Assembly (NCBI RefSeq): GCF_016860525.1
Contig: NZ_BNEA01000015.1
Coordinates: 1,426,001 to 1,490,000, forward strand
Length of the DNA: 64,000 nucleotides
Direction of reading: 5' to 3'
Source of the DNA: Streptomyces rubradiris
GTDB lineage: Bacteria; Actinomycetota; Actinomycetes; Streptomycetales; Streptomycetaceae
The number at the start of each line of letters is the position of its first letter. The stretch's first letter is position 1. Shown here one piece after another: positions 8,575 to 15,791 of the stretch. A program made the translations under genes and the position numbers. The notes beneath the pieces are model-generated. The model was not told where the DNA came from. It saw nothing but the letters and a program-made list of their open reading frames with translations, and did not search any database.

Positions 8575-8775
8575 TCTCCCTCCTCTCCGGTGCGCTGCGC
8601 AGATACCTGATGTTGCGCTCGCACGGCTCGATCGGCAACGGCATCTGCTCGGCCACCCGGACACCGTGCCGCACCCGCGCCTCCCGCTCGCGCGGGTTGT
8701 CGGACAGCAGCCGTACCGAGCGCGCCCCCAGGTCGCGCAAAGATGCCGGCGCCGATTGCGGTACGGCCCCGGAGC
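8575..8775 (-). pseudogene. remnant of GTP cyclohydrolase II (RibA) C-terminus
   Basis: Reading leftward, about 65 codons match the end of GTP cyclohydrolase II: AIGAGI, then, after a one-base shift, RDLGARSVRLLSDNP, followed by VAEQMPLPIEP and NIRYLRSAPERR. In intact RibA this is the GxGAqILRDLGvrsvRLLTNNP helix plus the final PHNxRYLxTK segment. Everything upstream, including the zinc-binding cysteines, is missing, and the frame has no stop of its own but runs into the FAD gene in another frame. It is a relic, not a gene. Confidence 0.6.
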
Positions 8776-8780
8776 CGGGC

Positions 8781-10019
8781 TCAGGCCGGTTCGGGTGCCG
8801 GGTCGTGGGTGGGGCGTTGGCTGGGCAGGACCAGGATCGCCGCCAGGGGCACCGCCGCCAGGACCGCCCAGGGCAGTGCCGGGGGCAGCCCGAGGTCGAG
8901 GAGCGCGCCGGAGGCCGTGCTGCCGAGCAGGACCAGCAGGCCGGAGACGGAGGACAGGGCGCCGGTGTAGAGGCCGATGCGGCCGGGTTCGGCGAGGTCG
9001 GGCAGCCAGGCGCGGGCGACCGGCGCGACCAGCATCTGGCCCACGGTGAGCAGGACGACGAGGGCGGCGAGCGGGGCCAGTCCGGCCGGGCCGGTGAGGC
9101 CGGCCGGGCGGGCCGCGGCGACGGCGGCGAACCCGGCGCCGGTCAGCAGCAGCCCGGCGGCCAGCGAGCGGCGCGGGGTGAGCCGGCGGCCCGCCCAGCG
9201 GGTGACGGGCAGTTGGGCGCCCACCACCAGCAGGGAGGACAGCGCGAACAGCCAGGCGACCGGCGCCTGGGAGCCGGAGGCGCGCCGTACTTCGGCGGGC
9301 AGGGCGAGGTAGAGCTGGTTGTAGGCGAGCAGTTGGGCGCCGTAGCCGCAACACAGGGCGAGGAAACGGCGGTTGCGCAGCAGCGGCGCGAGTCCGCCGC
9401 GCACGGCGACGGGTTCGCGGCCCGGGATGTGCCGGGGCAGCAGGACGGCGTGCCCGGCGAGTACGGCGGTGAAGACGGCCGCGCCGGCCAGGCAGACCGT
9501 GCGGAAGTCGGCCGTCAGCAGCAGGGCGCCCAGCAGCGGGCCGGTGAAGGCGCCCACCTGCCCAGCGACGGTGAACAGGGCCAGCACCCGGGCGCGCGGC
9601 CCGTCGCCGGCCTCCTCCCGCAAGACGGCCTGCCGGGCGACCTCCGACTCCACCGCCGGGGAGAACAGCGCGGCGGCGCAGCCGATCAGCAGGACGGAGC
9701 CGATCACCGACCAGGTCCGTTCGGCGTGGCCGAGCCAGGCGAACCCGGCGATGCGCAGCGCGCAGCCGGTGAGGACGACGGGCCGGACGCCGTACCGGTC
9801 GGCGAGGGCGCCGCCCACCACGAACAGCCCCTGCTGGCTGAAGGTGCGCAGCCCGAGGACGACCCCGACCAGCCAGCCGGCCATGCCGATCGCCGTGCCG
9901 AGGTGTTCGGCGAGGAACGGCAGTACGGCGAAGAAGCCGATGTTGAAGGCGAGTTGGGTGAGGATCAGCAGCCGCAGCAGCGGGGACAGCGGGGCCCGGT
10001 CGGTGCGCGGGGCGGTCAT
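8781..10019 (-). CDS. MFS transporter (probable exporter)
   Basis: A 412-residue inner-membrane protein with about 12 hydrophobic helices. The loop 2-3 signature of the major facilitator superfamily appears as GGALADRYGVRP. The start ATG at 10019 overlaps the stop codon of the permease gene in an ATGA, so the two are translationally coupled and the protein is the third member of the operon that begins with the solute-binding lipoprotein. An MFS exporter next to an Opp-type importer is the arrangement seen in opine-metallophore (staphylopine-like) loci, where it exports the metallophore; that role here is inference because no biosynthetic genes are seen. Confidence 0.88.
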   Translation of the reverse strand: MTAPRTDRAPLSPLLRLLILTQLAFNIGFFAVLPFLAEHLGTAIGMAGWLVGVVLGLRTFSQQGLFVVGGALADRYGVRPVVLTGCALRIAGFAWLGHAERTWSVIGSVLLIGCAAALFSPAVESEVARQAVLREEAGDGPRARVLALFTVAGQVGAFTGPLLGALLLTADFRTVCLAGAAVFTAVLAGHAVLLPRHIPGREPVAVRGGLAPLLRNRRFLALCCGYGAQLLAYNQLYLALPAEVRRASGSQAPVAWLFALSSLLVVGAQLPVTRWAGRRLTPRRSLAAGLLLTGAGFAAVAAARPAGLTGPAGLAPLAALVVLLTVGQMLVAPVARAWLPDLAEPGRIGLYTGALSSVSGLLVLLGSTASGALLDLGLPPALPWAVLAAVPLAAILVLPSQRPTHDPAPEPA

Positions 10020-11800
10020 CGGACGGCCTTCTCCCTTACGGTGCCGACGGGTCGGGCCGTCCTCGGCTCCGCCTCTGCCGCCGTCTCTGAAGCGCCGGTG
10101 AGTCGGGCCGGGCGGCGGCGGTGCAGGGCGCCCGCGGAGGTCACCGCCAGCGCGCCGAGGACGGCGAGGACGGCGGCGGGGGCGAGGACGGCCCAGGGGG
10201 CGCGTTCGGCGTAGGGCTGGTTCTCGGCGAGCAGCCGGCCCCATTCGGGGGACGGCGGCTGGGCGCCCAGGCCGAGGAAGCCGAGCGCGGCGAGGGCGAG
10301 CGCGGTGCCGGGCAGCCGCAGCAGGGCGTGCCGGGTGACGGACGGGACGACGGCGGGCAGCAGTTCGTGGCGCAGCAGGTACCAGCGGCCGGCGCCGAGG
10401 GCCCGGGTGGCGGTGAGGTGGAGGGCGGCGCGTTCCTGGCGGAGCAGGGCGGAGGTGTGGGTGGCGAGCGGCGCCCAGGCGACGGCGGCGACGGCGAGCG
10501 CGGGGGTGGCCGGGCCGCCCCCGGTGACGGCGGTGACCAGCAGCGCGGCGAGCACGGGCGGTACGGCGTTGACGGTGTCGGCGAGCGGCCCGGACAGCCG
10601 GGGCACCAGGCCGAGCAGCAGTCCGGCGAGCAGGGTGCCGGCGCTGATCAGGAGCGCGAGCAGCAGGGTGTCCAGGGCGCCGTGGGCGACCCGGGCGAGC
10701 AGGTCGCGGCCGAGCGCGTCGGTGCCGAACGGGTGGGCCCAGGAGGGGGGCCGGAGGCGGGCGGTGGTGTTCAGGGCGAGCGGGTCGCGGGGCAGGCCGG
10801 CCACGAGGACCGCGAGCAGCGCCCCGCCGAGCAGCAGCGGCGGGGTGCGGCGGACGGCCGGGGTGAGCCGGGGCGGGGCGGGCAGGGCGCCGTCGCGCAG
10901 GGCGGGGCCGGTGAGCAGCCGGACGGCGAGCCGGGCCGCGCCGGTGGCGAGCGCGGCGAGCAGCAGCAGGGCGAGGGTGCCGGCCTGGAGGACGGGCAGG
11001 TCCTGGGCGAGGGCGGCCTGGAGGGTGGTGCGGCCGAGGCCGGGGATGTCGTAGAGCTGTTCGACGGCGACGGCGCCGCCGGTCATGCCGACGACGAACA
11101 GGGCGGTGTTGGGCAGCAGTCCGGGCAGGCAGCGGCGGACCGCCTGGCGGGCGACGCGCGCCCGGGGCAGTCCGCGCGCGGCGGCGGCGCGCGCCCAGGG
11201 TTCGGCGAAGGCGCCGGGCAGCTGGTCGTCGAGGAGCCGGCCGAGGACGGCTCCGGCGGGCAGGCCGAGGGCGAGCGCGGGCAGCACGGTGTACTGGGGC
11301 CCGTACCAGCCGAGGGCGGGCAGCCAGCCGAGCTGGACGCCGACGACGGTGGCGAGGACGGAGGCGGTGAGGAACTCCGGCAGGGTGGCGAGCATCGCGG
11401 AGCCGGTGCCGCCGGGCCGGGTCCGGCCGCCCCGGTACAGGGTGCGGGCGCAGACCGCGGCGGCGGTGCAGGCGGCCACCAGGAGGGCGACCGCCATGAG
11501 CAGCAGGGAGGCGCCGAGCGCCTGTACGACGACGGGTCCGGCCTCGGCCCCGGAGATCCAGGACCGGCCCGCGTCGCCGCGCGGCAGTCCGCCGAGCCAG
11601 CGCCCGAGCAGGGTCAGCGGCCCGGCGTCCAGGCCGAGTTGGTCGCGGATGGCGGCGAGTACGGCGGGGTCCGGGTCACGGTCCTGGGCGCGGGCCTTGA
11701 GGACGGTGAGCGCGGGGTCGGTGCGGCTGAGCCAGGGCAGCAGGCCGATCCCGCACACCAGGGCGGAGGCGAGCGAGGCCCGCCACAGCACGGTCCGCAC
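10016..11800 (-). CDS. fused two-domain Opp/Dpp-type ABC permease
   Basis: A 594-residue membrane protein in which the two permease subunits of a peptide/nickel ABC importer are joined head to tail. The first half is DppB-like, with its EAA coupling loop at about 199-230 (FAEPWARAAAARGLPRARV). The second is DppC-like: HPFGTDALGRD at 356-366, the second EAA loop at 461-490 (ATRALGAGRWYLLRHELLP) and GFLGLGAQPPSPEWG at 507-521. The usual arrangement is two separate genes. It follows the solute-binding lipoprotein by 3 bp and overlaps the MFS gene by 4 bp. No OppD/OppF ATPase is encoded in the operon or elsewhere in the window, so the ATPase must be supplied from elsewhere. Confidence 0.88.
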   Translation of the reverse strand: MRTVLWRASLASALVCGIGLLPWLSRTDPALTVLKARAQDRDPDPAVLAAIRDQLGLDAGPLTLLGRWLGGLPRGDAGRSWISGAEAGPVVVQALGASLLLMAVALLVAACTAAAVCARTLYRGGRTRPGGTGSAMLATLPEFLTASVLATVVGVQLGWLPALGWYGPQYTVLPALALGLPAGAVLGRLLDDQLPGAFAEPWARAAAARGLPRARVARQAVRRCLPGLLPNTALFVVGMTGGAVAVEQLYDIPGLGRTTLQAALAQDLPVLQAGTLALLLLAALATGAARLAVRLLTGPALRDGALPAPPRLTPAVRRTPPLLLGGALLAVLVAGLPRDPLALNTTARLRPPSWAHPFGTDALGRDLLARVAHGALDTLLLALLISAGTLLAGLLLGLVPRLSGPLADTVNAVPPVLAALLVTAVTGGGPATPALAVAAVAWAPLATHTSALLRQERAALHLTATRALGAGRWYLLRHELLPAVVPSVTRHALLRLPGTALALAALGFLGLGAQPPSPEWGRLLAENQPYAERAPWAVLAPAAVLAVLGALAVTSAGALHRRRPARLTGASETAAEAEPRTARPVGTVREKAVR

Positions 11801-11803
11801 GGG

Positions 11804-13297
11804 TCAGCGCCGGGTGCCGGTGCCGATGAGGGTGCGCTCGTAGGGGTCGAGCAGCACGCCCTTGACGGAGCGGCCGACGCCGGTGATGACGCGCTGGTGG
11901 ACCAGCGGTACGACGGAGTCGGTGCCGAGGACACGGGCCTCGGCGCGCAGTGCCGCGTCCTGCCGCTTGACGGTGTCGGCGGTGCGCTCGGCCTCGGCCA
12001 CGGCCCGGTCGACGTCCTTGTCGCACAGCAGGGCCAGGTTGTAGTTGCCGGCGCAGGTGTAGTCGCCGGCGAGGATGGCGACCGGGTCGCCGGTGTCGAC
12101 GAGGCTGTTGCGGGCGAGCACGAAGGCGTCGAACTTCCCGGCGAGGGCGTCGCTCTCCAGCCGCGCGTACTCGCGGACGACGAGTTCGACGCGGAAGCCG
12201 GCCTTCTCCAGCTGCTGCTTCAGCACCTGGGCGACCTCGGGGAGTTCGGGCCGGTTGTCGTAGGTGGCCAGGGTGATCCGGGTGCCGTCGGGCCGCTTCG
12301 GGGCGGCCCTGCCGACCGGCGCCGGGTGCCGTCCCTCGGCCCAGCCGACGGCGGGTCCGTAGATGCCGGTGCCGCGGTCGGCGTGGCCCTCGTAGACGTC
12401 CTTGGCGAGGGCGGAGGTGTCGACGGCGGCGCGGGCGGCGGCGCGCAGCCGCGCGTCCTCGAACGGTCCCGAGCGGTGGTTGAGCAGCAGGCTGGTGGTG
12501 CGGGTGGTGGCGGTCTCCCGGCGGGTCTCCGGCTGGAGCGTGGCGGCCTGGGCGACGGGGACGGCTTCGGCGATGTCCGTGTCGCCGCTGCGCAGGGCGT
12601 TGGTGCGGGCGGTGCCGTCGGGGACGAAGCGGACGTCGATGCCGGCGGCCTGGGCGCGGCCGCCCCAGTAGCCGTCGTAGCGGTCGAGGGTCGCGGAGGT
12701 GGCGCCGGTGACCTTCTTCAGGACGAAGGGGCCGGTGCCGGCGCCGGCCGGGTCGACGTGGTCCTTGTCCCGGTAGGCCTTGGCGGAGAGCACGGCGAGG
12801 CTCGGGCTGGACAGCCGGAGCGGCAGGATGGGGTCGGGCCGGCCGGTGCTGACGCGTATCCGGTGCCGGTCCACGGCCTTGGCGGTGAGCGTCACTCCGG
12901 ACAGGGCGGCCGGGGCGGGCCGGGCGTGCGCGGCCCGGTCGAGGGAGGCGGCCACGGCGTCGGCGGTGACCTCGGAGCCGTCGTGGAAGGTGGCCTCGCG
13001 CAGGGTGAACTGCCAGGTGCCGGCGTCCTGCCGGCGCCAGGAGGAGGCGAGGGCGGGGGCGGCGGTGCCGTTGCCGTCGAGCGCGGTGAGGCTCTCGGTG
13101 ATGCCGAGCCGGCTCAGGATGGTGGCGTCGGCGCCGTACGGGGAGAGCCGTTCGGCGGGCGGGAAGGCGAGCGCGACACGGAGCCGCGAGCCGTCGGCGG
13201 GCTCGCCGTCCGCCTCGCCGGAGGAGGCGAAGCAGCCGGCGAGCAGGGGCGCGGCGAGCAGGGCGGCGAGCAGGCGGGAAGGGCGCGGGGCAGGCAT
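11804..13297 (-). CDS. family 5 solute-binding lipoprotein of ABC importer
   Basis: A 497-residue extracellular receptor of the SBP_bac_5 (peptide/nickel/opine) family, anchored by lipid. The signal peptide ends in the lipobox LLAGC (Cys22). Family segments are LSPYGADATILSRLGITESL, TFHDGSEVTADAVAASLDRA and GTGPFVLKK in the first half, with the canonical long C-terminal lobe. First gene of an operon with the fused permease (3 bp away) and the MFS transporter. A perfect 15-bp palindrome resembling a Zur box lies 64 bp before its start codon, so it is probably made when zinc (or a related metal) is scarce and binds a metal-chelator complex; alternatives are a peptide or a nickel chelate. Confidence 0.9.
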   Translation of the reverse strand: MPAPRPSRLLAALLAAPLLAGCFASSGEADGEPADGSRLRVALAFPPAERLSPYGADATILSRLGITESLTALDGNGTAAPALASSWRRQDAGTWQFTLREATFHDGSEVTADAVAASLDRAAHARPAPAALSGVTLTAKAVDRHRIRVSTGRPDPILPLRLSSPSLAVLSAKAYRDKDHVDPAGAGTGPFVLKKVTGATSATLDRYDGYWGGRAQAAGIDVRFVPDGTARTNALRSGDTDIAEAVPVAQAATLQPETRRETATTRTTSLLLNHRSGPFEDARLRAAARAAVDTSALAKDVYEGHADRGTGIYGPAVGWAEGRHPAPVGRAAPKRPDGTRITLATYDNRPELPEVAQVLKQQLEKAGFRVELVVREYARLESDALAGKFDAFVLARNSLVDTGDPVAILAGDYTCAGNYNLALLCDKDVDRAVAEAERTADTVKRQDAALRAEARVLGTDSVVPLVHQRVITGVGRSVKGVLLDPYERTLIGTGTRR

Positions 13298-13360
13298 GGT
13301 CCTCGGGTTCGTGCTGGGTGGGGGTGGCGTGCGGCTGGCTCCGGACGACGACAGATTACA

Positions 13361-13375
13361 TGGAAATCATTTCCA
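13361..13375 (-). promoter_or_regulatory. putative Zur box
   Basis: On the minus strand this is TGGAAATGATTTCCA, a perfect 7-1-7 inverted repeat. As recalled, actinobacterial Zur boxes are 15-bp 7-1-7 repeats built around TGxxAATGATTxxCA, and every fixed position fits. It is centred about 70 bp before the lipoprotein start and directly abuts the stop codon of the upstream acetyltransferase gene. Binding by Zur is inferred from the sequence only. Confidence 0.65.
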
Positions 13376-13948
13376 CTAAGCCATCGCGTGCTCGGGGTCG
13401 CCCACCGTGCCTCCGGTCCGCTTCAGGGGGATCTCGAAGTGCACGACGCTCTGTCCGCCCCCGGCGTCCTCGCGCTCGTCGTGCACGACCGTGCCGAGCG
13501 AGCGCCAGAAGGGTTCGGCGCCGGGCACGGCGGGGTCGGTGTGCAGGTACACGGACCGGTAGCCGCCGTCCGCGGCGGCGAAGTCCAGCAACCGGGCCAC
13601 CAGTTCGCGCGCGATACCCTGACGGCGATGGCTGGGGCGCACGTACACGCGGCGCAGTTGCGCGGTCGTGCCGGAGGGGTACCGTTCGGCCAGCCGGGGC
13701 GGGTTCGGCGGCGACTGCGGGCCGCGCGAGTCGAGGGCGCCGGTGCCGACGACCAGCCCGTCCGCGTCCACGGCGACGAGCAGGGTGTGCCGGGCGGGCG
13801 CGAGGTAGTAGGCGGCCGGGTCCACGATGTCGGCGTGCCACCGGGGCACGTATCCGGTGCCGAAGTCGCGGTAGACGGTGTCGAGCATGACGGACCTCGC
13901 ACTGTCGAGGTCGTCGGCGGTCGCGGGCCTCACGCTATATGTACGCAC
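13376..13948 (-). CDS. GNAT family N-acetyltransferase
   Basis: A protein of about 190 residues with the acetyl-CoA binding fold. Motif A is clear as LRRVYVRPSHRRQGIARELVARLL (with the Q/R-x-x-G-x-A/G loop in RRQGIA). The N-terminal RPATADDLDSARSVM and the C-terminal AEPFWRSLG are typical. The start is uncertain: GTG at 13948 or 13933 would both begin just before the first strand, and neither has a good ribosome binding site, so the message may be leaderless. It lies upstream of the lipoprotein operon on the same strand, 78 bp away with the Zur-like box in between, and has its own A/T-rich dyad over the start. The acceptor substrate is unknown; a link to metal uptake is only positional. Confidence 0.82.
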   Translation of the reverse strand: MRTYSVRPATADDLDSARSVMLDTVYRDFGTGYVPRWHADIVDPAAYYLAPARHTLLVAVDADGLVVGTGALDSRGPQSPPNPPRLAERYPSGTTAQLRRVYVRPSHRRQGIARELVARLLDFAAADGGYRSVYLHTDPAVPGAEPFWRSLGTVVHDEREDAGGGQSVVHFEIPLKRTGGTVGDPEHAMA

Positions 13949-13965
13949 TTGCACATCATATGCAT
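13949..13965. promoter_or_regulatory. AT-rich dyad at the acetyltransferase start (Zur- or Nur-like)
   Basis: The 15 bp at 13950-13964 read TGCATATGATGTGCA on the minus strand, a 7-1-7 repeat with one mismatched pair and the central ATGAT of a Zur box. The same region can be read as TTGCAC-N5-ATGCAT, resembling the TTGCAA-N5-TTGCAA nickel (Nur) box. Wider arms GCACTT...AAGTGC flank it at 13945-13972. A metal-sensing repressor site is plausible but weaker than the one at 13361. Confidence 0.4.
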
Positions 13966-14079
13966 TAAGTGCCAGGTCATAGTCGTGGGGCAACCTTTCC
14001 GCCCGGCCGGCCGTCGCCTTGGCGGAGGCGTCGCCTCCGGGTCGCGCCCCGCGGCCTCCAGCCCCCTGAGCGAGACACC

Positions 14080-15579
14080 TTGACCGAGAGCACCACCACC
14101 CTCCGGGACGGGCACACCCCCGTTCCGCCCTCCCCCGCGGAGATCCGCGCCGAGCGCCGCCGGCTGATCGAGTCGATCCGCGCCCTGCGCCGTCTGCTGG
14201 ACGGGCGCCGCGCCTTCGAACTCGCCGACCGGCGGCGGCTGAACCGCGAGGCCCGGGACCGCGGGCGCGCCGAGGCCGCCTGCGCGAAGACGCTGCAACG
14301 CGTCCACGAGCGGCGGCTGCGCCGGGAACGGTCCCTGGCCCGCCGCATCGACGGCCTCGACGGCAAGCGGGAGCACCAGGAGCGGCGCGCCCTGCTGGTG
14401 CTGCGCCGGGAGTCGGTCGAGAGCTCGCTGCGCGCCACCCGGCTCACCGCGGGCGACGTCAACGGCATCGGCGCGGGCCTGATCCGGGACCTCGCCGCGG
14501 CCGGGATCCGCACGGCCGCCGACTTCACCCGGGTCAGCTGGGGCAAGGCACCGGGCGGCAAGGGCGGCGAGGTGCTGTACATCCACCGCCCGCACGGCCG
14601 CAAGGTGCACGTCAACGGGATCGGGGAGCACCGCGGCCGGCCGCTGATGGAGTGGCGCCGGGCCGCCGTGGCCCGCGCCAAGGCCCGCGCGCCGCAGGAG
14701 CTGTCGGCGGACCAGCGGCACCGCATCGCCGAGATCATCGAGGCGGAACGGGCCCGGCTCCAGGCGGAGACGGCCGAGCTGCCCCGGGAGGCGGAGGCGG
14801 CCCGCGAGGAGGCCGTACGGCTGCGCACCGAGGCGCTGTCCAGGCTCGCCGGGGCGGCACGCGAGGCCGGCCGGGCGGCCGCCGGGCGCCGGGCGGAGTT
14901 CGACGCGATGGCCGAACGGCTGCTCGCCCTCCAGGCGGAGCTCGCCGCCCACCAGGAGCGGTACGGCGACGCGGGCCGCCGCCTCCGCCACGCCCAGAGG
15001 CGCGCCCTGCGCCCGCTCCCGGCGGCCCCGGCTCCGTACGTTCCCGGCGCTCCCGGCACCCCCGGTACTCCCGGCCCTCCCGGCACTCCCGGCGCTCCCG
15101 GCACCCCCGGTACTCCCGGCACTCCCGGCGCTCCCGGCGAGCCGGGCAGTGAGAACGGCACCGGTTCCGAGGCGGGCGCGCCGACGGACGGCCCCCGTAC
15201 CGAGCGGGCACCCGGCACCCACATGCGCGCGAGCCTCGGCTGGCTGCTGCCGATCGCCCTGTTCGCCCTGTTCACCGTGGTCGGCGTGGGTGAACTGGGC
15301 GACACCACGCCCCCGCTGTGGTTGCGGGTGGGCTCCCGGCTCGCCGCGCTCGCGGCCGCCGCGGAGCTGCTGCGCCTGTGGGTTCCGCGCCGACGCCCGT
15401 GGACGGCGGCCCCGATGCCGCCCGGCACCGGCGCGCGGTCCGCCGGTGTGCTCCTCGCGCTGGCCGCGGCGGGCATGTTCGGATCCGGGGACGCGGATGT
15501 CCTCGGGCCCGCCTGGGTGACCGGCGGCCTGGCGGCGCTGCTGCTGGCGACGGGGACGGGACGCCGGAGGAGGGGCTGA
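14080..15579 (+). CDS. membrane protein with coiled coils, helix-hairpin-helix and collagen-like repeat
   Basis: About 499 residues with an unusual order of parts. Residues ~20-115 and ~205-305 are highly charged and helical (coiled-coil-like). Between them are two helix-hairpin-helix-type hairpins: DVNGIGAGLIRDLAAAGIRT (about 128-147), then VNGIGEHRGRPLMEW (about 177-191), of the kind at the end of YegI-type kinases. Residues 323-356 are a Gly-X-Y collagen-like run of eleven proline-rich triplets. The last third has a hydrophobic segment LGWLLPIALFALFTVVGV and about three more. The TTG at 14080 is a guess based on where the sequence begins to look like protein; the frame is open further upstream. 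Function unknown; I do not recognise a named family. Divergent from the acetyltransferase gene. Confidence 0.75.
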   Translation: MTESTTTLRDGHTPVPPSPAEIRAERRRLIESIRALRRLLDGRRAFELADRRRLNREARDRGRAEAACAKTLQRVHERRLRRERSLARRIDGLDGKREHQERRALLVLRRESVESSLRATRLTAGDVNGIGAGLIRDLAAAGIRTAADFTRVSWGKAPGGKGGEVLYIHRPHGRKVHVNGIGEHRGRPLMEWRRAAVARAKARAPQELSADQRHRIAEIIEAERARLQAETAELPREAEAAREEAVRLRTEALSRLAGAAREAGRAAAGRRAEFDAMAERLLALQAELAAHQERYGDAGRRLRHAQRRALRPLPAAPAPYVPGAPGTPGTPGPPGTPGAPGTPGTPGTPGAPGEPGSENGTGSEAGAPTDGPRTERAPGTHMRASLGWLLPIALFALFTVVGVGELGDTTPPLWLRVGSRLAALAAAAELLRLWVPRRRPWTAAPMPPGTGARSAGVLLALAAAGMFGSGDADVLGPAWVTGGLAALLLATGTGRRRRG

Positions 15580-15723
15580 GCCTGAAAGGACCGGGGCCCG
15601 CACGCGGGCGGAGCGGCCCGTCACGGGCGTGCGTAGCCGGACCGAGTCATGCGAGCCGGTCGCGTCGTGGGGCGGGAGGTGCACTGTTTTTGCCGTGTGC
15701 ATGGCATACAAGAGGCGTGGCGC

Positions 15724-15760
15724 GCCGGTGGACACGGACTCCCCTGCCGTGTCCACCGGC
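15724..15760. terminator. strong hairpin terminator
   Basis: Perfect 14-bp stem (GCCGGTGGACACGG with its complement) and a 9-base loop, just beyond the end of the GH1 gene. No T-run, as usual in Streptomyces. It can serve the leftward sugar operon and the rightward membrane-protein gene. Confidence 0.75.
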
Positions 15761-15791
15761 CGTCCGGGCCGGGCTCGGTCGGCCCGGCGGG

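Noticed and set aside
5291..8740. A single open frame of more than 1100 codons on the minus strand
   Set aside because: It runs antisense through the MFS remnant and serine hydrolase and out of frame through the FAD gene; composition is Arg/Pro/Ala-rich without motifs. It is an effect of high GC content. Only its first 65 codons resemble RibA.
10121..14083. A 1320-codon open frame on the plus strand
   Set aside because: Antisense shadow of the transporter operon and acetyltransferase; Gly/Gln/Glu-rich low-complexity translation with no recognisable domain, while the opposite strand has three clear families.
15580..15791. Short ORFs and a TGTGCATGGCATACA element between the membrane-protein gene and the GH1 gene
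   Set aside because: The ORFs overlap the terminator hairpin and have no supporting features; the 15-mer is only loosely symmetric and has no gene properly placed behind it.
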